Source: an uncultured Eubacteriales bacterium
GTDB taxonomy: Bacteria; Bacillota; Clostridia; Oscillospirales; UMGS1783
Direction: 5' to 3'
DNA: 10,974 bases
Assembly (NCBI GenBank): GCA_905209135.1
Contig: CAJLRT010000020.1
Location: 1-10,974, forward strand
The notes beneath the pieces are model-generated. The model made no database searches, was not told the DNA's origin, and worked only from the letters and a program-made list of their open reading frames with translations. Shown here piece by piece: positions 1-5,902 of the stretch. A program made the position numbers and the translations under genes. The first letter of the stretch is position 1, and every line of letters begins with the position of its first letter.

Positions 1-1
1 G

Positions 2-118
2 GAAATGCGTTTCGGTGTCACTTTAACCATAAGCGGCAAAGAACTGCTTGAAAACGGGTTTCCCATAAGGCTGAACAAAAGAGATGCGGCTGTATGGTTC
101 TATAGTATAGAAGAATGA
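2..118 (+). CDS. 3' end of an unrecognised protein gene (partial)
   Basis: The second plus-strand frame is open from the left edge of the window to a TGA at 116-118, giving the last 38 residues of a protein whose start lies outside. The composition looks like real protein (for example GVTLTISGKELLENGFPIRL, then a tail ending in WFYSIEE), with no run of one residue and few rare codons. A strong terminator lies 73 bases after the stop, as expected for the end of a plus-strand transcript. I do not recognise the family. The first ATG in the frame is at position 5, but there is no room to see a ribosome binding site, so treating this as a truncated gene is safer than calling a 37-residue protein. 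Confidence 0.6.
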   Translation, partial: EMRFGVTLTISGKELLENGFPIRLNKRDAAVWFYSIEE

Positions 119-191
119 GCATTCCACAGATTTTGCCGGAGCGCAGGATCATGGGATATGGACGTATACCGCTAAAACGCAATGATAGAAA

Positions 192-231
192 GCCAATGGG
201 GCGCCATCCTTTACGGAGGCGCCCCATTGGC
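192..231. terminator. Bidirectional intrinsic terminator
   Basis: A perfect 14-bp stem (192-205 with 218-231) encloses a 12-base loop. It is followed on the plus strand by ctgTTATTTT and on the minus strand by TTTCTAT. It sits between the converging ends of the partial plus-strand gene and nadE and probably stops both transcripts. Confidence 0.85.
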
Positions 232-251
232 CTGTTATTTTCAGTTATCAC

Positions 252-2162
252 TTACCGCAGTGTTTCAAGCTGGCGCAGCCACAGCGCGCCGCTCGCGTCG
301 CTCGGCATGCGCCAGTCCCCGCGCGGCGACAGGGAAACCGATCCGACTTTCGGCCCGTCCGGCAGGCAGGAGCGCTTGAACTGCTGCGCAAAAAAGCGGC
401 GGTAAAATACGTTGAGCCACTGCAGGATCTCGCCGCGCGCGTATGTCCCGTCAAACGCGTAACAGGCCAGCTCAAAAACCTTGGCGGGCGCAAAGCCCCA
501 GCGCACGACGTAGTACAGGAAAAAGTCGTGCAGCTCGTAGGGGCCGATGATGCTTTCGGTCTTCTGCGCAATCTCCCCCTCGTCCGGCGGAAGCAGCTCC
601 GGGCTGACGGGCGTGTCGAGTATGTCGATGAGCGTGGCTCTCAGCGCGTCCATGCCGCACGAATCCGCGTAATCGCGCACCATATAGCGCACAAGGGTTT
701 TGGGGATGGACGCGTTTACACCGTACATGGACATGTGGTCCCCGTTGAAAGTGGCGAATCCCAGCGCAAGTTCGGACAGGTCGCCCGTCCCGATGACGAA
801 GCCTTCCTCTTGGTTTGCGATGTCCATGAGCACCTGCGTACGCTCGCGCGCCTGGCTGTTTTCGTATACTACGTTCAGCTCGGCCGGGTCGTGGCCGATG
901 TCCTCAAAGTGGCCGAGGACGGCTTTGGTAATATCCACGTTCCGGACGCTGACGCCGAGCAGGTCACAGAGAATCTGCGCGTTTGTGCGCGTCTGCTTTG
1001 TCGAACCGAAACCGGGCATGGCCACGGCGACGACGTCGGTGCGCGGCCGCGCCATCAGGTCCATCGTCCTTACGCAGACGAGCAGGGCGAGGCAGCTGTC
1101 CAGCCCGCCGGAGATGCCCAGCACGACCTTTTTGGAACGGGTATGGGCCAGCCGCTTTTTGAGCCCGTGCGCCTGGATGGTGAAAATGTCCTCACAGCGC
1201 TGGCGGCGCAGCTCTTCGCTGTCCGGCACAAAGGGATTGCGCTCCACCGTCCGCGTCAGTACGGTCTGTGTGAGCGCGGCGCGGAAGGGGACTACTGTAT
1301 ATCCGTCGCCGCAGGCGGGGAAAGCGCCGAGCCTGCGGCGCTCGTCGGCAAGCTTGCCGACGTCAATCTCAGAGACGGCGCAGCCGCTGGAAAAGGGGCG
1401 GGCCTCCGCGAGAACGGCGCCGTTTTCAGTGATCAGGTCATGGCCGCCGTATACGAGATCCGTCGTGGATTCGCCCATACCCGCGCCCGCGTACACGCAG
1501 CCGCAGACAAGGCGCATGGACTGCGCGCAGAGCAGAGAGCGCCGGTATGCGTCCTTACCCACCGTTTCGCTGCTTGCCGCCGGCTTTACAAGGATTGTCG
1601 CGCCGGCGGCGGCAAGGCCTTCGGCGCCGGGCGTTTCCGGCCAGGGCTCCTCGCCGAGTTCTATGCCGAAGGCAAACTGCGGCAGCGTTTCGTGCCGGAA
1701 AATCAGGCGCGGCCCGAACGGGACGTCCTGCCCGTCGATCCGGATTGTGGTATTGACTGCGGGCGCGGGCCGAAAATGGCGCGCTTCGTCGTGTTCTCCG
1801 TATCCCGGCGGCGTCTGCTTGGGCACAATCCCCAGGATTCGGCCGTTCTGCACGACTGCGGCGGCGTTGTACAGGCCGTTTCCCGCGCTTACGGGCAGGC
1901 CGGCGACCGTAATCATATCGCTGCCCGCGCTCGCATCGCGTATGCGAAGCAGCTCTTCCATAGCCGCTGCAATCAGCGCCTGCTGAAAAAAGAGATCGCC
2001 GCAGGTGTGCGCTGTTATGCCGAGCTGCGGGGTGACGAGCAGGGCAACCCGTTTGCGCGACATCTCGTCCATCGCCGCGATAATATTGTCCGCGTTGTAA
2101 CGGCAGTCCGCCACTTTCACGTCCGGCGTGACGCCTGCGACCTTAATGAATCCGTTTTGCAT
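252..2162 (-). CDS. nadE: NAD+ synthetase, two-domain glutamine-dependent type, with a degenerate glutaminase site
   Basis: The enzyme makes NAD+ from nicotinate adenine dinucleotide, ATP and a nitrogen donor in the cytoplasm. The 636 residues match the usual length of the two-domain form. An N-terminal nitrilase-like glutaminase domain spans about 1-270. A C-terminal synthetase domain has the ATP P-loop SGGLDS (351-356), YENSQARERTQVLMD (433-447) and GTGDLSELALG (458-468), all well conserved. The glutaminase half is odd. The usual PELG glutamate is Gln46 (TPQLGIT), the usual EICED nucleophile is Gly170 (IELGEE), and His52 replaces the common Tyr; Lys115 is kept. These positions lie exactly six below Glu52, Lys121 and Cys176 of the Mycobacterium tuberculosis enzyme. 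I infer no glutamine hydrolysis and use of free ammonia. The start fits an AGAAGGGA site about 10 bases upstream. The gene appears monocistronic, with its own promoter. Confidence 0.96.
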   Translation of the reverse strand: MQNGFIKVAGVTPDVKVADCRYNADNIIAAMDEMSRKRVALLVTPQLGITAHTCGDLFFQQALIAAAMEELLRIRDASAGSDMITVAGLPVSAGNGLYNAAAVVQNGRILGIVPKQTPPGYGEHDEARHFRPAPAVNTTIRIDGQDVPFGPRLIFRHETLPQFAFGIELGEEPWPETPGAEGLAAAGATILVKPAASSETVGKDAYRRSLLCAQSMRLVCGCVYAGAGMGESTTDLVYGGHDLITENGAVLAEARPFSSGCAVSEIDVGKLADERRRLGAFPACGDGYTVVPFRAALTQTVLTRTVERNPFVPDSEELRRQRCEDIFTIQAHGLKKRLAHTRSKKVVLGISGGLDSCLALLVCVRTMDLMARPRTDVVAVAMPGFGSTKQTRTNAQILCDLLGVSVRNVDITKAVLGHFEDIGHDPAELNVVYENSQARERTQVLMDIANQEEGFVIGTGDLSELALGFATFNGDHMSMYGVNASIPKTLVRYMVRDYADSCGMDALRATLIDILDTPVSPELLPPDEGEIAQKTESIIGPYELHDFFLYYVVRWGFAPAKVFELACYAFDGTYARGEILQWLNVFYRRFFAQQFKRSCLPDGPKVGSVSLSPRGDWRMPSDASGALWLRQLETLR

Positions 2163-2188
2163 TGCGAAGCAGTCCCTTCTGCACCATC

Positions 2189-2216
2189 ATGAAATCTTTT
2201 GTCACAAAAATTTCAT
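2189..2216. promoter_or_regulatory. Palindrome in the nadE leader (candidate operator or leader hairpin)
   Basis: ATGAAAT (2189-2195) pairs with ATTTCAT (2210-2216). Inside them TTTTGT (2197-2202) pairs with ACAAAA (2204-2209) around a single central C at 2203, so 13 of 14 left-arm bases pair and only C2196 is left over. It lies about +24 to +51 from the predicted nadE start of transcription, between promoter and start codon. It could bind a dimeric repressor or fold in RNA with a GUGAC loop. The regulator is unknown. Confidence 0.5.
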
Positions 2217-2246
2217 TTTGGGTCATATATGTCCTTAATAATTTAT

Positions 2247-2275
2247 ATTATACCTGTAAATATGCTTTAATACAA
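2247..2275 (-). promoter_or_regulatory. nadE promoter (SigA type)
   Basis: Read on the minus strand, a TTGTAT -35 box (2275-2270) is followed after 17 bases by a consensus TATAAT -10 box (2252-2247). Transcription would start near 2240, leaving a leader of about 78 bases before nadE. Confidence 0.7.
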
Positions 2276-2331
2276 GCAATTTCCTTCCTTTTTTCGCACG
2301 GACAGGGGGAAAAAGCGTTTCTTCGGGGAAC

Positions 2332-2360
2332 TTGACATACCAGGGGTTGTTCTATATAAT
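2332..2360 (+). promoter_or_regulatory. Full-consensus SigA promoter of the zinc-ribbon gene
   Basis: TTGACA (2332-2337), a 17-base spacer and TATAAT (2355-2360) match the SigA/sigma-70 consensus in all twelve positions and in spacing. Transcription would start near 2367, about 50 bases before the zinc-ribbon start codon. It is the strongest promoter visible in the window. Confidence 0.9.
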
Positions 2361-2375
2361 GATTTCATATAGAAC
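2349..2375. promoter_or_regulatory. Inverted repeat over the -10 box (candidate operator)
   Basis: GTTCTATAT (2349-2357) and ATATAGAAC (2367-2375) form a perfect 9-bp inverted repeat with a 9-base gap, half-sites 18 bp apart centre to centre. The left arm covers part of the -10 box and the right arm lies at the predicted start of transcription. Because the left arm is not transcribed, this should be a DNA site for a dimeric regulator, not an RNA hairpin. A repressor bound here would block polymerase. Confidence 0.6.
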
Positions 2376-2418
2376 GGAAACAATCCGCTGGCGGAAGAAA
2401 AAGTGACAGGGAGTGAAA

Positions 2419-2913
2419 ATGATGGAGTATTGCGTGCATTGCGGTTCGGAAATACCGGACGACGCAGACCATTGCGTGGAATGCGGCGCGAAACGAATGG
2501 AGGGGAGGCCGGTAACGCTGTTGGAGCGGCCGTCTCGTCCGCGCCCGCAGCAGCCCCGGGCGGATGAAACGCTGCTGGAGCAGACGGGGGGATTCTCGCA
2601 GACGTATGATCTGGAACCGGCTGATGAAGAATACGAAGACGGGGAATATGACGAGTACGACGAAACGCTCGGAACAGGTGGGTTTCTGGGTTCGCTGCTG
2701 TTGATGAGCATTCCCGTCGTCGGCCTGCTCATCGGCCTGATATGGGCGTTCGGCGGCAGCCGGCGCGTGAGCAGGCAGAAGCTGGCGCAGGCGTACCTGC
2801 TCTTCATTTTGATCGCTGCGGCCGTCGCTGCGGCGTGTATATTCCTGTTCAGCTCCTTTTTGGCCCCGCAAATGGAAAAGGCGCTGACCGCATTGCTGGA
2901 ACTGATAAAATAG
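2419..2913 (+). CDS. Zinc-ribbon membrane protein of unknown function
   Basis: This 164-residue protein starts with a short zinc ribbon: two CxxC pairs (Cys5/Cys8 and Cys19/Cys22), the zinc-ribbon pattern often found at the N-terminus of small Bacillota membrane proteins. A proline- and arginine-rich stretch and a strongly acidic linker (about 60-83, rich in Asp, Glu and Tyr) follow. Two hydrophobic segments at about 87-110 and 123-148 are predicted membrane helices, separated by a basic loop (SRRVSRQK). No enzyme motif is visible. Start choice: an AGGGAG site (2408-2413) is 5 bases before ATG 2419 and 8 before ATG 2422; GTG 2413 lies inside the site and is unlikely. The gene has its own consensus promoter with a candidate operator, and the terminator directly after it makes it monocistronic. 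Function unknown. Confidence 0.88.
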   Translation: MMEYCVHCGSEIPDDADHCVECGAKRMEGRPVTLLERPSRPRPQQPRADETLLEQTGGFSQTYDLEPADEEYEDGEYDEYDETLGTGGFLGSLLLMSIPVVGLLIGLIWAFGGSRRVSRQKLAQAYLLFILIAAAVAAACIFLFSSFLAPQMEKALTALLELIK

Positions 2914-2919
2914 CGTATA

Positions 2920-2960
2920 AAACGGACAAGAAGCGCGCAGGGCGCGCCTCTTGTCCGTTT
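2920..2960. terminator. Strong convergent terminator hairpin
   Basis: A 12-bp outer stem (2920-2931 with 2949-2960) and a 6-bp GCGCGC inner stem (2933-2938 with 2942-2947), separated by one A/C mismatch, close a 3-base loop. The outer stem begins AAA and ends TTT, so each strand has a short U run. It starts 7 bases after the zinc-ribbon stop codon and lies 60 bases downstream of the converging 29-codon gene, so it probably serves both. Confidence 0.85.
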
Positions 2961-3019
2961 GCATGTCTGTTGCGTGAACGGTATGTTCTGGACAGCGTTG
3001 CCGGGAACTGGGAAGAGAA

Positions 3020-3109
3020 TCAGTTGCAGCACATCATGAGTACAAGCACGATTCCGACGAGAAGGACCCAGTTCATACAGTTATCTTCAAAAATGTTGCA
3101 GCCTGACAT
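3020..3109 (-). CDS. 29-residue cysteine-rich membrane peptide
   Basis: This short gene is easily missed because it is in frame with a long spurious open frame extending to 4666. Its start is marked by a perfect AGGAGG (3123-3118) exactly 8 bases before the ATG, with an extended -10 promoter just upstream. The peptide has a polar N-terminus with two cysteines (SGCNIFEDNC), one hydrophobic helix (about WVLLVGIVLVLMM, residues 14-26) and a CCN end. Four cysteines in 29 residues plus a single membrane span resemble the tiny Cys-rich membrane peptides seen in many Clostridia; I know of no assigned function for them. The gene converges on the zinc-ribbon gene and is divergent from the DUF2207 gene. 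It could be a membrane-protein regulator or a sporulation or stress peptide, but nothing here decides that. Confidence 0.8.
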   Translation of the reverse strand: MSGCNIFEDNCMNWVLLVGIVLVLMMCCN

Positions 3110-3134
3110 GTGTAAATCCTCCTTTGTTTGATAC

Positions 3135-3143
3135 ACTATATCA
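3135..3143 (-). promoter_or_regulatory. Extended -10 promoter of the 29-residue peptide gene
   Basis: On the minus strand the bases TGATATAGT (3143-3135) form an extended -10 element (TGnTATAAT with one mismatch). No good -35 box is seen 16-18 bases upstream, which fits an extended -10 promoter. Transcription would start near 3128, giving a leader of only about 19 bases in which the AGGAGG starts almost at the 5' end. Confidence 0.5.
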
Positions 3144-3164
3144 TATGCGGGCCTGCGTTTTCTG

Positions 3165-3203
3165 TGCCTGCGGACTTCCGCCAGCCCTATCCCTGCCTGC
3201 GGA
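3165..3203 (+). repeat. Pair of 10-bp direct repeats upstream of the DUF2207 promoter
   Basis: TGCCTGCGGA occurs at 3165-3174 and 3194-3203, 29 bp apart, with the second copy ending 4 bases before the -35 box. The intervening CTTCCGC (3175-3181) can also pair with GCGGAAG (3199-3205). The pair may be an activator site or chance. Confidence 0.4.
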
Positions 3204-3207
3204 AGCC

Positions 3208-3236
3208 TTGTATTCCGCGCGGGGATATGATACAAT
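3208..3236 (+). promoter_or_regulatory. Promoter of the DUF2207 gene
   Basis: TTGTAT (3208-3213), 17 bases, then TACAAT (3231-3236). The -10 box matches at five of six positions. Transcription would start near 3243, leaving a leader of about 74 bases that contains a stable hairpin. Confidence 0.65.
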
Positions 3237-3258
3237 AAAAGAAAACCGGCAGATATGC

Positions 3259-3288
3259 GGCCGTCCGCTTTTCCCGGAGCGGACGGCC
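3259..3288 (+). promoter_or_regulatory. Leader hairpin before the DUF2207 gene
   Basis: A perfect 11-bp GC-rich stem (3259-3269 with 3278-3288) with an 8-base loop sits between promoter and start codon. It is followed only by TTATC, so it is a weak terminator at best. It could be a leaky attenuator or a 5'-end stabilising structure. The ribosome binding site at 3302-3309 is left free, 13 bases away. Confidence 0.6.
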
Positions 3289-3316
3289 TTATCAAGCTCA
3301 TGGAGGAGGACCCCGG

Positions 3317-5254
3317 ATGAAAAGGTGGATCCTGCTGCTGTTCGCCGCCGCGGCGTGCCTTGCCGCGTCTGTCGGCCCGGTATCCGCTGGCGATACCGCC
3401 AGCGCCGGATACAGCATAACGGAATACGATATGGACGTTGCCGTGCATGAAAACAACGTCTACACGGTGACGGAGACGATCGGCGTGCTGTTTCAGGACG
3501 GTCCGGTCGCGCAGCACGGAATATACCGCAACATTCCCGTCGTCACGACCCTGAAACGCACGATCGGGGACAGGCAGGTCAACAAAACGCACTATGCGCT
3601 GATTACCGACCTTGAAATTTCGGATACGGAGCTGGGGGACGTCGCCTATGAATCCCGCCGCGACGGTAACGAGCTGGAGATCAAAATCGGGGACCCGGAA
3701 GTTGCGGTAAGCGGTGAACACACATATATCATTAAGTACAAATACGATGTGGGCGCGGACAATATCACAGAGTTCGACGATGTGTATTTTAATCTGCTCG
3801 GCCAGTGGGACGCGGTAATCAACCATTTCCAGTTTACCGTTCGCATGCCCAAGCCCTTTGACAGGAACAGGGTTTCGCTGTATACAGACGGCGGGCAGGG
3901 GACGGATATTGAATACCATGTCGTCGGCAACACGGTCACCGGCAGCAGCCGCGCGGCTATTCAGGGCGAAGGCGTCACGATCCGGATTTTGCTCGAGGAG
4001 GGCTATTTTGTAGGAGCGCGCCAGCTTTCCAATATGTATATCTACGCGGCCGTTGTCGTCGTCTGCCTGCTGACGGTCTGCAGCGCGCTGCTGTGGCTGT
4101 TTTTCGGGCGCGATGAGAAAGTTTTCCCCAAGGCGATCTATTATCCGCCGCCGGGAATTACGCCTGCGGACGCCGGCTATATCCTGAAAGGCAGCGTCAG
4201 CGATGCGGACATGTCTGCGCTGGTGCTGTACTGGGCCGACAAGGGATACCTGGACGTGCAGCAGATGGAGGACGGCACGGTGCGCTTTATCAAGCGCATG
4301 GAGGCCGACGCCGGCATGCAGGGCTATGAGCAGCGGATATTCAACAAGATGTTTGAGGAGCGGGAGGACGTGTCGCCCATGATTCTGCAGCTCTCGACTC
4401 CGCAGGCGGTGCAGGCTGCGAAAAAGGAGCTGGCGGACGGTTTTACCAAGAATCCGTTCCGCAGGATTTTCACGCGCAGAAGCCGCGTTGTGCAGGCGCT
4501 CAGCTGCCTGTTCAGCGGCTGCTGTATCGGCGTGTTTGCAGGCGTCACAGCCTATACCCGGACGTATTCGGTGACAAACTTCGTCCTGTTTGGACTGCTG
4601 ACGATGGCCGTTTACTTCGGACTTGCGGTCATTACCTGCAGTGCGGTCAACCGCCTGCCCCGACACGGGAATGTAAACTATGTAATCGCTTCGTTTTCCG
4701 TGAATATGGTCATCGCGGTCTTTGCCGGTTTTATCATGATCGGCATGAGCAATCTCATACTGCCGGTGCTTGTCGGCGTGGTCGGCGCGATGCTGTGCAA
4801 TATTTTTGCGGCGTACGGGCTAAAGCGGACTGAGCAGGGAAACCGGTGGCTTGAAGAGCTGCTCGGCTTCAAGGAGTATATCCGCACGCTGGAGCCGCCG
4901 CGGCTTGATGAGATGCTGGAAAAGGACCGGGATTATTTCTTCAATATTCTGCCCTATGCGTATGTACTGGGCGTATCCGAGGAATGGATTGCGCTGTTTG
5001 ACGAAGCGGTCGTGCGCAAGCCCCAGTGGTACGACGCGGGCATGGGTCCCTTTGACGGCGCCGCATTTCAGACAATGTACAGCAGCCTTCTGTACCGGCA
5101 GATTTTCGGCGCGTACCTTTTCAGTCAGGCGTATGCCGGCGCACAGCAGGATCACAGCCAGACGGGCGGCGGTTCTTTCGGCGGTTTCGGCGGCGGTGCG
5201 AGCGGGGGAATGGCCGGCGGCGGCGCCGGAGGCGGAGGCGGCGGCGCGTGGTAA
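3317..5254 (+). CDS. DUF2207 family membrane protein
   Basis: This 645-residue protein has the architecture of the DUF2207 family, whose function is not established. A signal peptide (1-24, likely cut after PVSA) leads to an extracytoplasmic beta-rich domain (about 30-232) with the family-typical opening that ends in HGIYRNIP (67-74). A membrane helix at 241-263 follows, then a cytoplasmic region with YYPPPGITPADAGYI (275-289), typical of the family. Further hydrophobic segments lie at about 393-413, 418-441, 455-477 and 479-500. A cytoplasmic domain comes next, and a C-terminal glycine-rich tail (617-645) ends in AW. GGAGGAGG lies 7 bases before the ATG. The gene is transcribed alone. DUF2207 proteins are often found near LemA genes, but no LemA is visible here. 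Family call is firm from overall pattern; role unknown. Confidence 0.93.
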   Translation: MKRWILLLFAAAACLAASVGPVSAGDTASAGYSITEYDMDVAVHENNVYTVTETIGVLFQDGPVAQHGIYRNIPVVTTLKRTIGDRQVNKTHYALITDLEISDTELGDVAYESRRDGNELEIKIGDPEVAVSGEHTYIIKYKYDVGADNITEFDDVYFNLLGQWDAVINHFQFTVRMPKPFDRNRVSLYTDGGQGTDIEYHVVGNTVTGSSRAAIQGEGVTIRILLEEGYFVGARQLSNMYIYAAVVVVCLLTVCSALLWLFFGRDEKVFPKAIYYPPPGITPADAGYILKGSVSDADMSALVLYWADKGYLDVQQMEDGTVRFIKRMEADAGMQGYEQRIFNKMFEEREDVSPMILQLSTPQAVQAAKKELADGFTKNPFRRIFTRRSRVVQALSCLFSGCCIGVFAGVTAYTRTYSVTNFVLFGLLTMAVYFGLAVITCSAVNRLPRHGNVNYVIASFSVNMVIAVFAGFIMIGMSNLILPVLVGVVGAMLCNIFAAYGLKRTEQGNRWLEELLGFKEYIRTLEPPRLDEMLEKDRDYFFNILPYAYVLGVSEEWIALFDEAVVRKPQWYDAGMGPFDGAAFQTMYSSLLYRQIFGAYLFSQAYAGAQQDHSQTGGGSFGGFGGGASGGMAGGGAGGGGGGAW

Positions 5255-5293
5255 GCGCGCGGCGGATTTTGTTCTTTCCGGCGGGAAACAGAA

Positions 5294-5326
5294 AAAAAGC
5301 GGGGCGCATCCGGCGCTCCGCTTTTT
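5294..5326. terminator. Bidirectional intrinsic terminator
   Basis: A 14-bp stem (5294-5307 with 5313-5326, one G-T wobble) with loop ATCCG has A5 at its base on one side and T5 on the other, giving U tracts in both directions. It separates the converging DUF2207 gene and the 50-residue protein gene, whose stop codon is only 4 bases away. Confidence 0.9.
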
Positions 5327-5329
5327 GTA

Positions 5330-5482
5330 TTATTTGTTGCGAAGGTCTTCGCAGAATTTTCGCAGCTCCTGCTCGTTTTGTAGCTGCACGCCGCTGTGGA
5401 TAACGACGGTCTGGACGCTCTCCGGCTGGCTTTGAAAATATATGTTGTCTTTTATATGCAGCATAAACTCGTTATTTGTCAT
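5330..5482 (-). CDS. Small soluble protein of unknown function (50 residues)
   Basis: I do not recognise this protein. The sequence begins MTNNEFMLHIKDNIYF and ends LRKFCEDLRNK; it is polar with mixed charge, has one cysteine and no membrane segment or signal peptide. The C-terminal half (ELRKFCEDLR) could form an amphipathic helix. The start at 5482 is supported by AGAGGTGA upstream (AGAGG at 5495-5491, spacer 8). A longer version from ATG 5515 lacks a ribosome binding site. The stop codon lies against the shared terminator, as expected for a short single-gene transcript. No clear promoter was found upstream. A real gene is likely because of start signal, stop-terminator spacing and natural composition. 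Confidence 0.65.
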   Translation of the reverse strand: MTNNEFMLHIKDNIYFQSQPESVQTVVIHSGVQLQNEQELRKFCEDLRNK

Positions 5483-5902
5483 GACTTTCACCTCTGCTAT
5501 TAATGTGCGCAGCATATCGGCAAGCAGTCCAGGAAATCCATGGAAAAAAGCCGCAAAAACGTCGGCGCCGTCCGTCCGGGTACGGCGGCGCGCTTGGTTT
5601 TCCGCCCGCGCGGCGCAGTCCGGCGCGCCGTGCAGTTTTCAACGCGGCGCCGAAACAGCGCCAATAAAAAATGCAGGAGGGACGGCGCTGACCGTCCCTC
5701 TTTTCATTTTTGCAGCCGCCCGCTTGTCCGGAGACCGGCGCGGGCGGGGAAGTACCTCCGGTTCTGTCTGCCGCCGGCGCGGCCGCCGGAGTTTCTTTTC
5801 ACGGACGCGGCCTCTGTATCGTCGAGGAGCAGACGGAAAAACGGCCCGCGCTCCCTTGCGTACCGACCGGCTGGCCATGCGTCCCTGTCCGCGCCGCCGG
5901 CT
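5483..5902. other. 420-base GC-rich interval without a supported gene
   Basis: All frames here read as Arg-, Ala- and Pro-rich shadows without ribosome binding sites. The interval contains GC-rich hairpins: CGCCGT with ACGGCG near 5566-5586, the 10-bp palindrome CGGCGCGCCG at 5621-5630, and CCGCCCGC with GCGGGCGG near 5717-5741, which encloses CCGG-AGA-CCGG. Another is CCGGCG with CGCCGG (5774-5779, 5784-5789), followed on the plus strand by a T-rich stretch. It also holds the terminator at 5677-5704. The right half is probably the 3' untranslated part of the envelope operon; the left half may contain the promoter of the 50-residue gene. A small RNA cannot be excluded. Confidence 0.5.
5677..5704. 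terminator. Intrinsic terminator, usable in both directions
   Basis: A perfect 9-bp stem GAGGGACGG / CCGTCCCTC (5677-5685 with 5692-5700) with a 6-base loop is followed on the plus strand by TTTTCATTTTT. On the minus strand it is followed by CTGCATTTTTT. On the minus strand it would end the operon whose last stop codon is at 5903, after a 3' tail of about 200 bases. No plus-strand gene needing it is visible. Confidence 0.75.

Noticed and set aside
18..251. 77-residue minus-strand frame at the left edge
   Set aside because: It crosses the terminator at 192-231 and has no ribosome binding site; the plus-strand frame is better supported.
252..2162. NadE as a pseudogene because of the lost glutaminase residues
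   Set aside because: The frame is intact over 636 codons, synthetase motifs are conserved, and promoter and ribosome binding site are good, so a functional ammonia-using enzyme is more likely.
528..2192. Long plus-strand open frames across nadE (528-2192 and 700-1986)
   Set aside because: They are antisense shadows of a conserved gene in GC-rich DNA, with Arg-, Ala- and Val-rich composition and no ribosome binding site.
2189..2216. Rex or CRP site in the nadE leader
   Set aside because: TTGTGACAA on the minus strand resembles half-sites of both, but the two halves are fused without the 4-6 base gap those proteins need.
3020..4666. 548-codon minus-strand frame opposite the DUF2207 gene
   Set aside because: Its body is the antisense of a conserved coding region. 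Only the last 29 codons, with their own AGGAGG, are supported.
5621..5630. CGGCGCGCCG palindrome as a recombination or attachment site
   Set aside because: Short GC palindromes are expected by chance in this composition and no integrase or second copy lies nearby.
5639..5878. 79-residue Arg-rich minus-strand frame downstream of the FemX-like gene
   Set aside because: No ribosome binding site, very arginine-rich composition from GC-rich DNA, and it runs through the terminator at 5677-5704.
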